A DNA stretch of 5,787 bases from the NCBI GenBank assembly GCA_047625765.1, contig JBLHRE010000117.1:1-5787 (forward strand), read 5' to 3'. Under the pieces are notes generated by a model. It saw nothing but the letters and a program-made list of their open reading frames with translations, was not told the DNA's origin and did no database searches. Of this stretch, positions 5,519 to 5,787 are shown in pieces. Position numbers and translations under genes: made by a program. This stretch comes from JBLHRE01 sp047625765. GTDB lineage: Bacteria; Bacteroidota; Bacteroidia; Flavobacteriales; JBLHRE01. Numbering within the stretch: position 1 is the stretch's first letter; the number at the start of each line of letters is the position of its first letter.

Positions 5519-5787
5519 ATGAAGCCAATTCAGATGGTTGACCTGCAAGGTCAATATGCTAAAATTAAGACTCAAGTTGATGCCGAAATGCAGCAAGTAA
5601 TAAATGATGCTTCGTTTATTAGAGGCCCTCAAGTTGCTGCATTTGCCAAGGATTTGGAACAGTATTTAGATGTGAAACATGTAATTCCTTGTGGTAACGG
5701 TACAGATGCACTTCAAATTGCATTAATGGCTTTGGATTTGAAGCCCGGTGATGAGGTTATTGGCCCAGATTTCACTTTTGTTGCAAC
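5519..5787 (+). CDS. DegT/DnrJ/EryC1/StrS family aminotransferase, N-terminal fragment
   Basis: The first 89 codons are present, running off the right edge; the whole family is usually about 360-400 residues. These are PLP-dependent aminotransferases acting on keto-sugar nucleotides for O-antigen, capsule or glycan amino sugars. Seen here: IQMVDLQGQYAKIK (4-17), the FIRGPQVAAF block (33-42), LEQYLDVKHVIPCGNGTDALQIAL (46-69) with the conserved GTDAL turn that contacts the PLP phosphate, and LKPGDEVIGPDFTFVA (74-89). The PLP lysine lies beyond the window. The text most recalls the WbpE/WlbC-like branch (3-keto-glucuronate sugar aminotransferases), but the substrate cannot be fixed from this part. 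The start at ATG 5519 fits the family N-terminus. It is divergent from the barrel-waaA unit, in keeping with an envelope polysaccharide neighbourhood. Confidence 0.92.
   Translation, partial: MKPIQMVDLQGQYAKIKTQVDAEMQQVINDASFIRGPQVAAFAKDLEQYLDVKHVIPCGNGTDALQIALMALDLKPGDEVIGPDFTFVA

Overview
The window looks like a piece of an AT-rich Bacteroidota chromosome, most likely from the Flavobacteriia. Three things point there: the end of the type IX secretion/gliding protein SprA, TonB proteins of the short Bacteroidota type with an FPGC...C motif, and several promoter boxes of the Bacteroidota type TAnnTTTG. It contains no RNA genes, mobile elements, CRISPR arrays or gene-free stretches over 300 bases. 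I do not see a previously undescribed multi-gene system; most of it is ordinary cell-envelope housekeeping. The best second-look items are an in-frame stop in one tonB copy and a terminator embedded in an opposing gene.

Left part, all on the + strand: the C-terminal ~200 codons of sprA run in from the left edge. Next are gcvH (glycine cleavage H protein), a complete tonB, and a very clear intrinsic terminator. A second tandem tonB copy follows, interrupted by a single in-frame TAA at the codon equivalent to Glu56 of its intact neighbour. A lipoprotein with a metzincin-type zinc-protease signature (HEFAHIMGLVD plus a Met-turn) ends the + strand block.

Right part, - strand: a signal-peptide-bearing probable outer-membrane beta-barrel protein is followed after 5 bases by waaA (Kdo transferase), evidently one transcription unit. 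waaA converges on the metalloprotease gene with one base between the two stop codons. The strong terminator for the + strand gene lies inside the last codons of waaA. At the right edge, divergent from the barrel gene, the first 89 codons of a DegT/DnrJ/EryC1/StrS sugar aminotransferase run off the window.

Functional theme: apart from gcvH the genes concern the Gram-negative envelope. They cover protein export across the outer membrane (SprA), energy coupling to outer-membrane transporters (TonB), a surface or periplasmic lipoprotein, lipid A-core assembly (WaaA) and probably polysaccharide amino-sugar synthesis (DegT family).
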